Source: Paraburkholderia elongata
GTDB taxonomy: Bacteria; Pseudomonadota; Gammaproteobacteria; Burkholderiales; Burkholderiaceae
Length of the DNA: 64,000 nt
Assembly: GCF_013177735.1 (NCBI RefSeq)
Contig: NZ_WOEZ01000191.1
Coordinates: forward strand, 1 to 64,000
Direction: 5' to 3'
The translations under genes and the position numbers were made by a program. Under the pieces are notes generated by a model. That model was given only the letters and a program-made list of their open reading frames with translations, was not told the DNA's origin and ran no database searches. Below are positions 17,707 through 26,579 of this stretch, piece by piece (the stretch's first letter is position 1; every line of letters begins with the position of its first letter).

Positions 17707-17724
17707 TGATGCATTTTTGCATCA
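17707..17724. promoter_or_regulatory. Probable LysR operator
   Basis: TGATGCA-TTTT-TGCATCA is a perfect interrupted palindrome. It contains the T-N11-A type core of LysR sites and sits in the 125-bp intergenic region between the LysR gene and the exporter it probably controls, close to the regulator start, consistent with autoregulation. Confidence 0.6.
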
Positions 17725-17816
17725 TACACATGCGAAATCACTGCTTTATTGCATTCGCGTATGTGACTAGACTTCGTCGATCTATTCAACTGCAGATCTA
17801 GTCCAAGGAACGCACG

Positions 17817-19247
17817 ATGACCGAATGCGCCGCTGAACAACCGCTGTCCACCGAGCTTGCCGACACCGAGCGGTCCGCCAGGCGTCGGCGGCTGACGCTC
17901 GCGCTGGTGGCGAGCGGCATGTTCATGGCCGTGCTCGACACCACCATCGTCAACGTCGCCCTGCCCGCGATGCACGTCAGCCTGGGCGCGTCCGTGGGCG
18001 GTCTCGCGTGGATCGTCGATGCATACACGCTGAGTTTCGCCGCGCTGATCCTTGCGGGCGGCGTCGCGTCTGACCGCTTCGGTGCGAAGGCAGTGTATCT
18101 GTGGGGACTTGCGTTGTTCGTCGTGGCGTCGGCGGCTTGCGGGCTGGCGCCGAATGTCGGCGCGCTGGTCGCCGCGCGTTTCGTTCAGGGCAGCGGTGCG
18201 GCGCTGTTCCTGCCGGCGTCGCTCGCCATCGTGCGCGGCACCTTCGACGACCCCGTCGAACGTGGGCGTGCCATCGCGGCGTGGGCAGGGATTGCTTCGA
18301 TAGCGGCGGCAATTGGGCCGGTGCTTGGCGGCCTCCTCGTGCAAGGGTTCGGCTGGCGCAGCGCGTTTCTGATCAACGTGCCGACTGGGCTGGTTGCGTT
18401 CGCCGGCGCATGGGCCGTCGTGCGTCACTCGACGCGCAGCGTCGGCCGCCATTTCGATTGGCGTGGGCAGTTGGCGAGCATCGTCGCGCTCGGGGCGCTC
18501 TGCTATGCGGCGATCGAATTGCCGTCGCGCGGAATCGCTGCCCGCGAGGTGTGGGGCGCGGCGCTGCTCGCCGTGCTGGCAGCGCTGACGCTCGTCGCCG
18601 TCGAGCGGCACGCACATCATCCGATCGTGCCGGTCGAGTGGTTCAGAAACCGCATGTTCGTGACGATGAATGCGATGGGGACGCTCGTCTATGTCGGTTA
18701 CTTCGGATTGTTGTTTGAGTTGAGCCTGTATCTGCACGGCGAGTTCGCCTTCAACGCGCGGCAGATCGGTCTCACGTTGTTGCCGCTGGCCGGCAGTCTG
18801 TCGCTTGGCAATGTGCTGGTGGGCAAGTTGCATGGACGCTTCACGGCGACGCAATTTATGACGACCGGCCTCGTACTGGCCGCCGTTGCCGTGCCGGCGA
18901 TGGCAATGAGTCTGGAATGGCGCGCGCCGTGGGTCGTCACGTATGCAGCGATGGTGATGTTCGGCGGCGGTACGGCATTGTCGGTGCCGCCGATGATTTC
19001 GACGGTGCTGGAACAGGTGCCTGGTGAGTTGGCCGGCGTGGCCTCGGGGTTGTTGAATGCCTTGCGGCAGGCAGGAGGCTTGGTTGGCGTCGCGATGGCA
19101 GGGGCGGCGACGATTGTGGCGCCGCATGTGTCGGTGGCGTTGTGGTGGGTTGCTGCGATGGGGCTTGTGACTTATGCCGGTGCGGCGGGTTTGGCGGCTT
19201 GTGCGGCCTTTGCGCCGGGGTGGAATGAAGGACGGCGGGTGAGTTGA
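17817..19247 (+). CDS. DHA2-family (14-TM) MFS drug exporter
   Basis: The 476-aa protein has about 14 hydrophobic segments. It carries the EmrB/QacA signatures: LDTTIVNVALP in helix 1, GGVASDRFGAK in the helix 2-3 loop and RFVQGSGAALFLPASLAIV in the region of motif C. The family exports lipophilic drugs and cations by proton antiport across the inner membrane. AAGGAA precedes ATG 17817. No EmrA-type adaptor is adjacent, so it probably works alone. It is most likely regulated by the divergent LysR protein. Confidence 0.9.
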   Translation: MTECAAEQPLSTELADTERSARRRRLTLALVASGMFMAVLDTTIVNVALPAMHVSLGASVGGLAWIVDAYTLSFAALILAGGVASDRFGAKAVYLWGLALFVVASAACGLAPNVGALVAARFVQGSGAALFLPASLAIVRGTFDDPVERGRAIAAWAGIASIAAAIGPVLGGLLVQGFGWRSAFLINVPTGLVAFAGAWAVVRHSTRSVGRHFDWRGQLASIVALGALCYAAIELPSRGIAAREVWGAALLAVLAALTLVAVERHAHHPIVPVEWFRNRMFVTMNAMGTLVYVGYFGLLFELSLYLHGEFAFNARQIGLTLLPLAGSLSLGNVLVGKLHGRFTATQFMTTGLVLAAVAVPAMAMSLEWRAPWVVTYAAMVMFGGGTALSVPPMISTVLEQVPGELAGVASGLLNALRQAGGLVGVAMAGAATIVAPHVSVALWWVAAMGLVTYAGAAGLAACAAFAPGWNEGRRVS

Positions 19248-19258
19248 GTTTTTTTGCT

Positions 19259-19528
19259 TGGTGCTTGTTCGTCTGTTTGCCTGCGGCGTTGGCCTTTCCT
19301 TGATTTCTTAGTGGTCTATTAGTGTCGCCCCTGTGCGGGGCGGGCACTTACTTTCTTTGCCGCCGCAAAGAAAGTAAGCAAAGAAAGCGGCTCACACCGC
19401 TAATTCTTAAGCGGGTCCCTCGCGCAGTTGCGGTAGTGGTGCATCTGGAATCTGTGTTCTCGCACATTCGGCGTGAGTGACAAAGGTGTCATTCTTCCGG
19501 CGGCGCTACGCGCGCCGAAGGGTACTTC
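19259..19528 (+). repeat. Long dispersed extragenic repeat, copy 1
   Basis: About 270 bp nearly identical to 34153-34448 and to the reverse complement of 34684-34932. Hallmarks in order: a CGTCTGTTTGCCTGCGG segment, GGCCTTTCCTTGATTTC, GTCGCCCCTGTGCGGGGC, a perfect 14-bp inverted repeat CTTACTTTCTTTGC/GCAAAGAAAGTAAG (19347-19378), a CACCGCTAATTCTTAAGCGG segment and GGCGTGAGTGACAAAG. No gene is encoded. The remainder of 19248-19768 shows nothing else I can name. Confidence 0.85.
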
Positions 19529-19768
19529 ATAAAACCATCCCGCAGTCTTTTTCGCCGCATGCGGGTTGCCCGGCGAGACACTTGCAGTTCCGCGCTCCAC
19601 GCTTTTTTCGTTCCCGGAAAAGCTCACCGGTGGTGTCTTTCGCTTATTTTCTTGCTCCCGGAAAGACTCACCTTTAACGCCGTCGGTGCAGACGCGATCG
19701 CTCAGGAAATCACCGTTCCTTGAACCGCCCGCCCCAAACATCCTCACGGACTCCGGCAAACGCCTCGT

Positions 19769-20569
19769 TCACTCGCCTTTAAACACCGGTGGCCGCCTCC
19801 CCGAAAACGCAGCCAGCCCCTCACTAAAATCCGCGCTTTCGCATGCCTGCCGACGTAGCTCGGCAATCTGTTCCATCGCCTGCACCGGCATGGGTTGCAA
19901 GTCTTCAAGTATCCGTAGTTGTTCCTTCACGGCCTGGATCGCAAGGGGCGCCTTGCTTGCGATTCCGCGCGCCATTTCAAGCGTCGTTGCTTCCAGCTTG
20001 CCGCTTTCGACCAGGCGGTTGATCACGCCGAAACGCTCGGCGCGTGCGGCATCGAGCGGCTGCGCGCTGAAGAACATTTCCTTCAATACGTGAATCGGCA
20101 AGTTGTTGAAGAAACGCAGCAGGCCGCTCGTCGTATAGGGCAAGCCAATGTTCGCCGGCGTCATCGCAAACCGCGCACTATCGTCGGCGACAACGAGGTC
20201 GCAACTCATCGCCAGATCGACGGCGCCGCCCCACGCGGAACCCGACACCATCGCGATCACCACGCCCGGGTAAGCACGTACGCGACGCAACACCTGCTCC
20301 AACGGCTTGCCGTAGGCAATCGGATCGCGGTCGTCCACCAACTCTCCAAGGTCGTGGCCCGCGCTCCAAACTTCCTGCCCAACGCCGCTCCCTAGTATCA
20401 CGACCGGTATCCGCTGCGCGGCAAGGTCGATAAGGTGCGAGTCAAGCGCATGCAACAGCTCCGCGCTCAGCGCATTCCGGCGCGTAGGATGACTGAACGT
20501 CAAACGTGCGATCCGTTCATCCACAATATCGACCGTTACCATAAACGGCGATGCGTTCGGTGTGTTCAT
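19769..20569 (-). CDS. scpB: Methylmalonyl-CoA decarboxylase-like enoyl-CoA hydratase family protein
   Basis: The 266-aa protein is crotonase-fold and resembles E. coli ScpB/YgfG over its full length: SAGHDLGEL (His72), SAWGGAVDLAMSCDL (oxyanion glycine 114/115), FAMTPANIGLPY (Tyr145), and KAPLAIQAVKEQLRIL. His, Gly and Tyr correspond to the catalytic positions known in YgfG, which decarboxylates methylmalonyl-CoA to propionyl-CoA. It is the last gene of an operon with a CaiB-type CoA-transferase and an MFS importer. That context suggests uptake, CoA activation and decarboxylation of a dicarboxylic acid. The exact substrate is inferred. Confidence 0.8.
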   Translation of the reverse strand: MNTPNASPFMVTVDIVDERIARLTFSHPTRRNALSAELLHALDSHLIDLAAQRIPVVILGSGVGQEVWSAGHDLGELVDDRDPIAYGKPLEQVLRRVRAYPGVVIAMVSGSAWGGAVDLAMSCDLVVADDSARFAMTPANIGLPYTTSGLLRFFNNLPIHVLKEMFFSAQPLDAARAERFGVINRLVESGKLEATTLEMARGIASKAPLAIQAVKEQLRILEDLQPMPVQAMEQIAELRRQACESADFSEGLAAFSGRRPPVFKGE

Positions 20570-20653
20570 CGTGTGACCTCTGCAGCATGTTCCAAAGTTG
20601 GTGACCTGTTCATTGCGCGACTTCCATCGGATGATCCAAGTTTTGCGTCAGAC

Positions 20654-21913
20654 TCATTGCGTAGCCCCTGCCACGCGTTCCGATACCTTCTCCGGCGACA
20701 GATAGTCACCCTGTTGACGCACCGCTTTCGCGGCAAGCAGCGCTGCAATCGAGCCCTCATCGAAACCCGCCTCGCGCAATACATCGACAGTATGTTCACC
20801 AAGGCCCGGCGGCGCATAACGGCTGATGTGATGCGAAGCCCCATCCGCTCCCGTGGCGCCAGACACCGGCGTCACGACCTGACGCAGCGCTCCGAGCGTC
20901 GGATGGTCGACCGTTTCCACCAATCGGCAATGCTTCACTTGCGGATCGGCGAACACTTCGTCCAACGTATTGATCGGACCAGCGGGCAACCCCACTCCGA
21001 TGAAAAATTCTGTCCACTCCCGTTTGCTGCGCGTCTTCAAACGCGCCTCCAACACAGCCTTCAATTCATCGCGATGCGCGACGCGGGCTTCGTTGGTCGC
21101 GAAGCGCGGATCGTCCGGCAACGCGGGCAAATCGAGCAGTTGGCACAAGCGCAGCCACATGTCTGACGTGATCGGCGCGATATTGAGCGGGCCGTCGGCG
21201 GTTTCGTATACGCCATACGGTGCAATCACCGAATGCGCATTACCGGTGCGGCGCGGAATATCGCCAAGGCTCAGATAGCGCTGGCCATGCACGCTCAGCA
21301 ACCCCACCAGACTCGCGAGCAACGACGTGCTCACATGCTGGCCGCGCCCGGTTCGCTCGCGCTCCAATAACGCGGACAGTATCGCCATCGCGAGCCACAT
21401 GCCCGAACTCAGATCGCCGATCGCCGTGCCGGTGCGCGTGGGGTCGCCATCGGCGAAACCGGTCAGGCTCATCAGGCCGGAATAACCTTGCGCGATCTGG
21501 TCGAAACCCGGCCAGCCGCTCATCGGACCATCGGCGCCGAACGCGTTGATGCTGCCCATCACCAGCCTCGGATTGCGCGCGCTGAGGACGTCATAGCCGA
21601 GCCCCATGCTGTCGATGGTGCCAGGCTTGAAGTTCTCGATCACCACGTCGGCATCGTCGATCAGACGGTGGATCGCGGCCAGTCCTTCCGGGTTGCGAAA
21701 GTCGATGCACACGCCGCGCTTGTTGCGGTTGCAGGAGAGATAGTAGGTACTCACGCCCCGGTCGAACGGCCCCCAGGTTCGGCTCATGTCGCCGCCCGGA
21801 CCCGGTTCGACCTTGATGACGTCCGCGCCGAGATCGGCCAGCACCATCGAGCAGAACGGCCCCGACAGCGCACGGCTCAGTTCGACGACCTTGATTCCTT
21901 GTAACGCTTGCAT
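20654..21913 (-). CDS. CaiB/BaiF family III CoA-transferase
   Basis: The 419-aa protein matches family III CoA-transferases: an N-terminal VVELSRALSGPFCSMVLADLGADVIKVEPG block, the VIENFKPG motif and the catalytic Asp at 167 (TAIGDLSSGMW, equivalent to Asp169 of formyl-CoA transferase). These enzymes move CoA from a donor such as succinyl-CoA to a carboxylic acid. Placed between an MFS importer and a methylmalonyl-CoA decarboxylase-like protein, it most likely activates the imported acid. The 175-bp gap to the MFS gene contains 60-bp tandem repeats. Confidence 0.88.
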   Translation of the reverse strand: MQALQGIKVVELSRALSGPFCSMVLADLGADVIKVEPGPGGDMSRTWGPFDRGVSTYYLSCNRNKRGVCIDFRNPEGLAAIHRLIDDADVVIENFKPGTIDSMGLGYDVLSARNPRLVMGSINAFGADGPMSGWPGFDQIAQGYSGLMSLTGFADGDPTRTGTAIGDLSSGMWLAMAILSALLERERTGRGQHVSTSLLASLVGLLSVHGQRYLSLGDIPRRTGNAHSVIAPYGVYETADGPLNIAPITSDMWLRLCQLLDLPALPDDPRFATNEARVAHRDELKAVLEARLKTRSKREWTEFFIGVGLPAGPINTLDEVFADPQVKHCRLVETVDHPTLGALRQVVTPVSGATGADGASHHISRYAPPGLGEHTVDVLREAGFDEGSIAALLAAKAVRQQGDYLSPEKVSERVAGATQ

Positions 21914-21941
21914 TCAGTTCTCCAGCGAATTGATGACGGTT

Positions 21942-22120
21942 GCGGACAGCCTGAGTGATGCGCTTGCGCTATGCCCGCAGTGTCCGAGGACGGGTGCGGA
22001 TAACGCGAGCGATGCACTCGACGAGGCGCTCTTCCGGCGGCGTCTGAGCACCGGCCCGGATAGCGCGAGCGATGCGCTCCAGGAGGCGCTATTCCGGCAA
22101 CGTCTGATGACGGGTCTCGA
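21942..22120. repeat. 60-bp tandem repeats between the transporter and CoA-transferase genes
   Basis: Units start at 21942 (54 bp, diverged), 21996, 22056 and 22116 (partial). Each has a GCGAGCGATGC core and a TTCCGGC-rich end. Read on the + strand they would encode 20-residue repeats of the type DSASDALQEALFRQRLMTGL. The last repeat overlaps the final codons of the minus-strand MFS gene (stop at 22089-22091). The gap is otherwise non-coding. Confidence 0.65.
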
Positions 22121-23417
22121 CAGCAAACGGCAAGATCAGCAGGCCAATCACAAAGGCCACCGCGGTCCACGCAATCGGCAACCCGAGCGAACCCTGCCAA
22201 TGAATCGCGGCAGCCAGCAGGAAGTTCACACCGGCGCCGAGCAGGCGGCCCACCGACGCATTGAAGGCAAACGCGGTAGCGCGTATCCGCGTCGGATATT
22301 GCTCAGGCAGCCACAGCGAAAAGATCGCGAAATTGCCGCCGAAGAAGCCGAGAAACAGCAGCGACACCATGAACAGGTTGAGTCCGTTCGGCAGATAGAA
22401 GACCCAGCCGAAGGCAAACACGATCGACACCGCCATGCCAGCGAAGTACGCGCCGAGCGCGACGCGGCGCCCGAGTCGTTCCGCCAGCCACGGCGCCGCC
22501 AGACATCCGAGGATCGTCCCGACCGACAGCACCGCCGCCCCGATCGAAGCAAGGTGCACAGCGCCGACTCGGTCGATGCCGGCACGCATCGCCAGCGTCA
22601 CTACCGCACTCGCTTCGTAGACCGACCCGGCCCACAAGCCGATGATCGCGACGCCCACCAGGCTCGCACTCGTCAACGTGCGACGCCGATAAGCCGGCGC
22701 GAATATCTCCATCAGCGGCCGACGCTTGGACACCGCTACGGCGTTCGTCTGACCGACGCCATGAGCGGCCTTGCGCCACTGACCCGGCTCCTTCACCCTG
22801 AGCACCGTGAAAATCGCCAGCAACGCCGGAGCGAGACCGCACAGGAACATGGCGCGCCAGCCGTACGTCGCGCCAACCGTATAGTTCAGCAAGGCGGCAA
22901 GGAAGAATCCGACGTAATAACCAGTCTGCAGATAGCCCGCGCCCATCTTGCGGCGATCTTCCGGCCAGCTCTCGGCGACATAGGTGCCGGCCAGCGCCCA
23001 TTCGCCGCCCACGCCGATGCCGGCAATCAGCCGGAACGCGGCCAGCTCCCAGACGTTGTGCGCGAATGCCGCGGCGCCGGTGAATACTGAATAGATCAGA
23101 ATGCTCGCGGCCAGCGTCTTGACCCGCCCGAAGCGGTCTGCAAGCGGCCCCCAGATGAACGACAGTCCCCAGCCGATCAGAAACAGCGCAAACAGGATCG
23201 AGCCATACATGCCGAGATTGCCCGGCGTCGCCGCAATACCGGAGTTGGGCAGCAACTCGGTGAGCGCCGGAATCAGCACCAGCGCGTAGATCACGGAATC
23301 CACGCCGTCCAGCACCCACCCCGAGTAAACCGCCCAGAAGCCGCCGATCTGCTCGCGGGTGAGGGGCGTGCGCCGGAGCTTGAACCCGGGTGTCGATGCA
23401 GCGATCGCTTTGGACAT
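22089..23417 (-). CDS. MFS transporter, acid:proton symporter type
   Basis: The 442-aa protein has 12 hydrophobic segments and the metabolite-proton symporter signatures: LDGVDSVIYALVLIPAL in helix 1, GPLADRFGRVKTL, RLIAGIGVGGEWALAGTYVAESWP and the FLGFFGGNFAIFSLWLPEQYPTRIRATAFAFN motif. It is first in an operon with a CoA-transferase and a decarboxylase, so it probably imports their carboxylic acid substrate. The C-terminus ends inside a 60-bp tandem repeat. Regulation is probably by the divergent LysR gene at 23593. Confidence 0.88.
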   Translation of the reverse strand: MSKAIAASTPGFKLRRTPLTREQIGGFWAVYSGWVLDGVDSVIYALVLIPALTELLPNSGIAATPGNLGMYGSILFALFLIGWGLSFIWGPLADRFGRVKTLAASILIYSVFTGAAAFAHNVWELAAFRLIAGIGVGGEWALAGTYVAESWPEDRRKMGAGYLQTGYYVGFFLAALLNYTVGATYGWRAMFLCGLAPALLAIFTVLRVKEPGQWRKAAHGVGQTNAVAVSKRRPLMEIFAPAYRRRTLTSASLVGVAIIGLWAGSVYEASAVVTLAMRAGIDRVGAVHLASIGAAVLSVGTILGCLAAPWLAERLGRRVALGAYFAGMAVSIVFAFGWVFYLPNGLNLFMVSLLFLGFFGGNFAIFSLWLPEQYPTRIRATAFAFNASVGRLLGAGVNFLLAAAIHWQGSLGLPIAWTAVAFVIGLLILPFAVETRHQTLPE

Positions 23418-23527
23418 TCTTGTCTCCAGGCCGGCAGACGCCGGCCGTTTTGAAGCGGCACCGGACAGCTCAGGCTGGGCACGCTTCGGTTTTTTGTGGA
23501 TTGAGTATAAGAACGCGCTCGATAATC

Positions 23528-23546
23528 GAAAAATATGATATTTCTC
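23528..23546. promoter_or_regulatory. AT-rich palindrome in the divergent promoter
   Basis: The sequence centred on G23537 reads AAATAT-G-ATATTT, with 8 of 9 base pairs matching over 19 bp. It lies between the MFS operon start (23417) and the LysR gene (23593) and is a candidate operator for that regulator. Confidence 0.5.
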
Positions 23547-23592
23547 TAGCTCAATCGGATTTCGTTATGGGATGAAGGAGCGAGCGACGCGC

Positions 23593-24510
23593 ATGGACCT
23601 GCGGCAACTGCGGTATTTCGTCAAAGTGGTGGAGTGCGGCAACGTCACGCGCGCGAGCGAAGCGCTCCATATCGCGCAGCCCGCGATCAGCCAGCAGATG
23701 CGCAATCTGGAGCGCGATCTGGGGATGCAGCTGCTCGAGCGCAGCGTGCAGGGTGTGGCGCCCACCGCAGCCGGGCAAACGCTTTACCGGCACGCGATCG
23801 AGTTGCTGCGGCAGGCCGACAGTACGCGCGAACTGCTGCGGCAGGACGCCGAGCTGCCGCAGGGCAGAGTGTCGGTCGCCATGCCGTCGAGCACGGCGCG
23901 GATGGTGGCGATCCCCCTTGCACGCACGATTCGTGACCGTTACCCCGGCATCGTGCTGGAGTTGGTCGAAGCACCAAGCGCGGAGCTCGGCAGTCTGATC
24001 GGTAGCGGACGGGTGGACCTAGCCGTCGTGGTGGACGCGGTCGAAACGCGCGGGGTCGCCGCGCAAAGGCTGCTCACCGAGGCGCTCTATCTGATCGCCT
24101 GGCCAGAATTTCAGATGCCGCGCGAGCCGGTGTCGATCACCGAACTCGCGCGCATGCCGCTGATCCTGCCGAGCGCACCGAATACGATTCGCAGCCGCGT
24201 CGAGTGGGCGCTGCGCGAAGCCGGGCTGCCGTGCGAGATTCTGTTCGAGGCCAGTTCCACCGCATTGTTATTCGCGGCGGTGATGGCTAAGTTAGGCGTG
24301 ACAATCCTGCCGTGGACCGCCGCGCACGTTGAACTCGATGAGCACAAGCTCAAGCTTGCGAAGGTCGATCACCGGTTGTTCGCGCGCGACCTGTCGCTCT
24401 GCTGGCACGACACGGCACTACTGAGCAATGCCGTGCAGAAGGTCAAGGCGACGATACTCGAACTGTTCGACAGCCTTGGCAAGCGGCCGGAGTGGGCGGC
24501 GTCGGATTAA
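23593..24510 (+). CDS. LysR-family regulator, probable controller of the CoA-transferase operon
   Basis: The protein has 305 aa from ATG 23593, which has AAGGAG 12 bases upstream; an earlier in-frame ATG at 23573 would place the ribosome site inside the gene. The N-terminal helix-turn-helix (DLRQLRYFVKVVECGNVTRASEALHIAQPAISQQMRNLE) is of the Nac/CynR-like group. The effector domain shows a binding-pocket signature region LILPSAPNTIRSRVEWAL. It is divergent from the MFS-CoA-transferase-decarboxylase operon and probably senses the same acid. Confidence 0.9.
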   Translation: MDLRQLRYFVKVVECGNVTRASEALHIAQPAISQQMRNLERDLGMQLLERSVQGVAPTAAGQTLYRHAIELLRQADSTRELLRQDAELPQGRVSVAMPSSTARMVAIPLARTIRDRYPGIVLELVEAPSAELGSLIGSGRVDLAVVVDAVETRGVAAQRLLTEALYLIAWPEFQMPREPVSITELARMPLILPSAPNTIRSRVEWALREAGLPCEILFEASSTALLFAAVMAKLGVTILPWTAAHVELDEHKLKLAKVDHRLFARDLSLCWHDTALLSNAVQKVKATILELFDSLGKRPEWAASD

Positions 24511-24585
24511 GGCGCCGTCGCCCCAAAGCACCGTCATTCGCGGAGCCGTCCGAGGGGGCGCGGTTGGCCCCCAGGCACCGCGTCC

Positions 24586-25485
24586 TCAGGAAGTCCTCAC
24601 GCGTCGCACAAAAATACGCCGCGTGAGATCGAACGCCACCAGATTCCCCGCCACCACCAGCAGGAGCCCGAGCACCGCCAACGCGGACCATCGGTAGCCC
24701 TCGAATACCGTCGACGCCGCCAGCGCCACAATCGGAAACAACACGGTGCAGTAGGCGGCCCGCTCCGGCCCGATGCGCCCGACCAGCATCAGGTAGGCGG
24801 TAAAGCCGATCACCGAGCCGAAGATCGCCAGATAAGCGAGCGCGCCGAGATAACGCGCGTCAGGCTCGATGGAGAATGAAAAGCCGGCCAGCGCGCTTCC
24901 CACCGTCAAGATGCTGGCGCCGATCAGCATTGCCCAGCTATTGGTGGCGAACGGGTGCAGACCCATCGATTGCATCCGGCTCGACAGCAGATTGCCGGCT
25001 GAAAAACACAAGGTGCCAAGAAACGCGATCGTGAGTCCCAACCATACCGTGTGGTCGCCCAGGTGTCCTGCCATCTGCTGGACGAACAGGCACACGATGC
25101 CGACGAGTCCCAACGCCGCACCGGCAATCGCCGACGGTTGCAAAGGACGGCCCATGAAGAGCCGGCCGTTGATCGAATTCAGCAGCGGCGCGGTGGAAAA
25201 CACCACCGCGACGAGGCCGCTCGGCACCACCTGTTCGGCATAGTAGAAGCACAGAAAGTTGAGACAGAAGAGCGCCAAGCCTTGCGCGGCCAGGAAGCGC
25301 CATGCGGCGCGCGGCGGCCAGATCGGCCGGCGCATGATGCGCAGCAACGCGAACAGCACCAGGGCGGCGATCCAGAAGCGCCACGCAATCGACACCGGCG
25401 GCGGCACCGCACCCAATTGCCATTTGATCGCGATCCACGTGGTGCCCCAGATGAGCACGGTGACGGCATAGAGCGAAAGATTCAT
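24586..25485 (-). CDS. EamA-family (DMT) transporter
   Basis: The 299-aa inner-membrane protein has ten hydrophobic segments arranged as two EamA repeats (WGTTWIAIKWQLG in the first, SRMQSMG/GYRWSALAVLGLLLVVAGN in the second). The family exports amino acids and other metabolites. I start at ATG 25485 (MNLSLYAVTVLIWGTTW), which puts the first helix at the terminus as in homologues; a GTG at 25521 would add 12 residues. It is convergent with the LysR gene and divergent from the AraC gene, which may regulate it. Confidence 0.85.
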   Translation of the reverse strand: MNLSLYAVTVLIWGTTWIAIKWQLGAVPPPVSIAWRFWIAALVLFALLRIMRRPIWPPRAAWRFLAAQGLALFCLNFLCFYYAEQVVPSGLVAVVFSTAPLLNSINGRLFMGRPLQPSAIAGAALGLVGIVCLFVQQMAGHLGDHTVWLGLTIAFLGTLCFSAGNLLSSRMQSMGLHPFATNSWAMLIGASILTVGSALAGFSFSIEPDARYLGALAYLAIFGSVIGFTAYLMLVGRIGPERAAYCTVLFPIVALAASTVFEGYRWSALAVLGLLLVVAGNLVAFDLTRRIFVRRVRTS

Positions 25486-25627
25486 GACGAAGCCTGCAGC
25501 AGCAATAAGCGGGAGTCCCACTATGCTGCAACGCCGGCGGCCGCACTTGTCCAGGATTGCGCACTTTTTCGGAGGGACGCGCGGCCGGTGATCGCTCGCC
25601 CTATACTGACGCTTACCCTGTCATCGA

Positions 25628-26566
25628 ATGCATCCCGCTCGTTCCGTGAACGCCAGACCGCCCGCCCCCGTGATCGAATCCACCGAAACGCCGTTCGGCC
25701 TTCAGTCGGTCTGTCACACGCTGCAGAGCGCCAACGCGAATCTCGAACGCTTCGCGTGGCTGGGCGATCGGCTCGCCATCGCCGTCTGGACCCGCGACAC
25801 CGAGGAAGCCGAGACCATCTATGAGCGGCCCGGCCATCACACGCTGTCGTGCTATCTGGATGGCGGCTATCGCACTGAGCGTCAAAAAATGCCCGGGCGC
25901 TACGGCGCGCCGTCGCGGCTCTGCGCCTTGCCCGGCGAGCATGAATCGCGCTGGTGGGTGCGCGGCCACATGCATTTCATGCATCTTTACTTCTTGCCCG
26001 AACACTTCACGCAGCGCGCCGTGCAGGAACTCGATCAAGAGCCGCGCGAATTGACGCTTGCCGATCGCACCTATTTCGAAGACGCCCGCATCGCGAGCCT
26101 GTGTCAATCGCTCGCGAATGAAGATTGGCAGGACCCCGATGGCCTGCTGCGGACCAATGAAACGGCTCATCAGGTATTGAGTCTGCTGCTGCGCGCACAA
26201 GGCGTGCGCCGCACGGACGCATCGCTCAAGGGCGGTCTGTCGGTCGCGACCCGGCGGCGCTTGCGCGACTACATCGAGAATCATCTCGCGCAAACACTCA
26301 CACTCGGTGAACTTGCCGGTGTAGCGGCGCTGTCGGAATTTCATCTGGCGCGCATGTTTCGCACGTCGTTCGGACTACCGCCTGCGGCCTGGATCGCGCA
26401 GCAACGGCTGGAACGCGCACGCACGCTGCTGCGCACCACGAGACTGCCGCTCGCGCAAGTCGCCGAACAATGCGGCTATGCGAACGCCAGCCATTTCAGC
26501 CATCGTTTCCGTGAAAGCGTCGGCGTGGCGCCGGCAGCGTATCGGCAGGTGGTCAGCGCTGGATAG
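25628..26566 (+). CDS. AraC-family transcriptional regulator
   Basis: The 312-aa protein has a C-terminal AraC/XylS DNA-binding domain with both helix-turn-helices (TLGELAGVAALSEFHLARMFRTSFG and LPLAQVAEQCGYANASHFSHRFRESVGVAPAAYR). The N-terminal ~200 residues form a cupin-like sensor without a recognisable ligand motif. It is divergent from the EamA exporter across ~140 bp, so the exporter is the likely target. The start lacks a strong ribosome site; an ATG at 25628 is used. Confidence 0.87.
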   Translation: MHPARSVNARPPAPVIESTETPFGLQSVCHTLQSANANLERFAWLGDRLAIAVWTRDTEEAETIYERPGHHTLSCYLDGGYRTERQKMPGRYGAPSRLCALPGEHESRWWVRGHMHFMHLYFLPEHFTQRAVQELDQEPRELTLADRTYFEDARIASLCQSLANEDWQDPDGLLRTNETAHQVLSLLLRAQGVRRTDASLKGGLSVATRRRLRDYIENHLAQTLTLGELAGVAALSEFHLARMFRTSFGLPPAAWIAQQRLERARTLLRTTRLPLAQVAEQCGYANASHFSHRFRESVGVAPAAYRQVVSAG

Positions 26567-26579
26567 TGGCTGAGGGTCC

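Noticed and set aside
19566..20093. 175-codon frame running from the repeat into the scpB region
   Set aside because: Shadow of scpB on the opposite strand and of repeat sequence; composition unlike a protein.
22226..23319. Long open frames on the strand opposite or in other frames of the MFS gene
   Set aside because: High-GC shadow frames; they lack family motifs, while the MFS frame has all of them.
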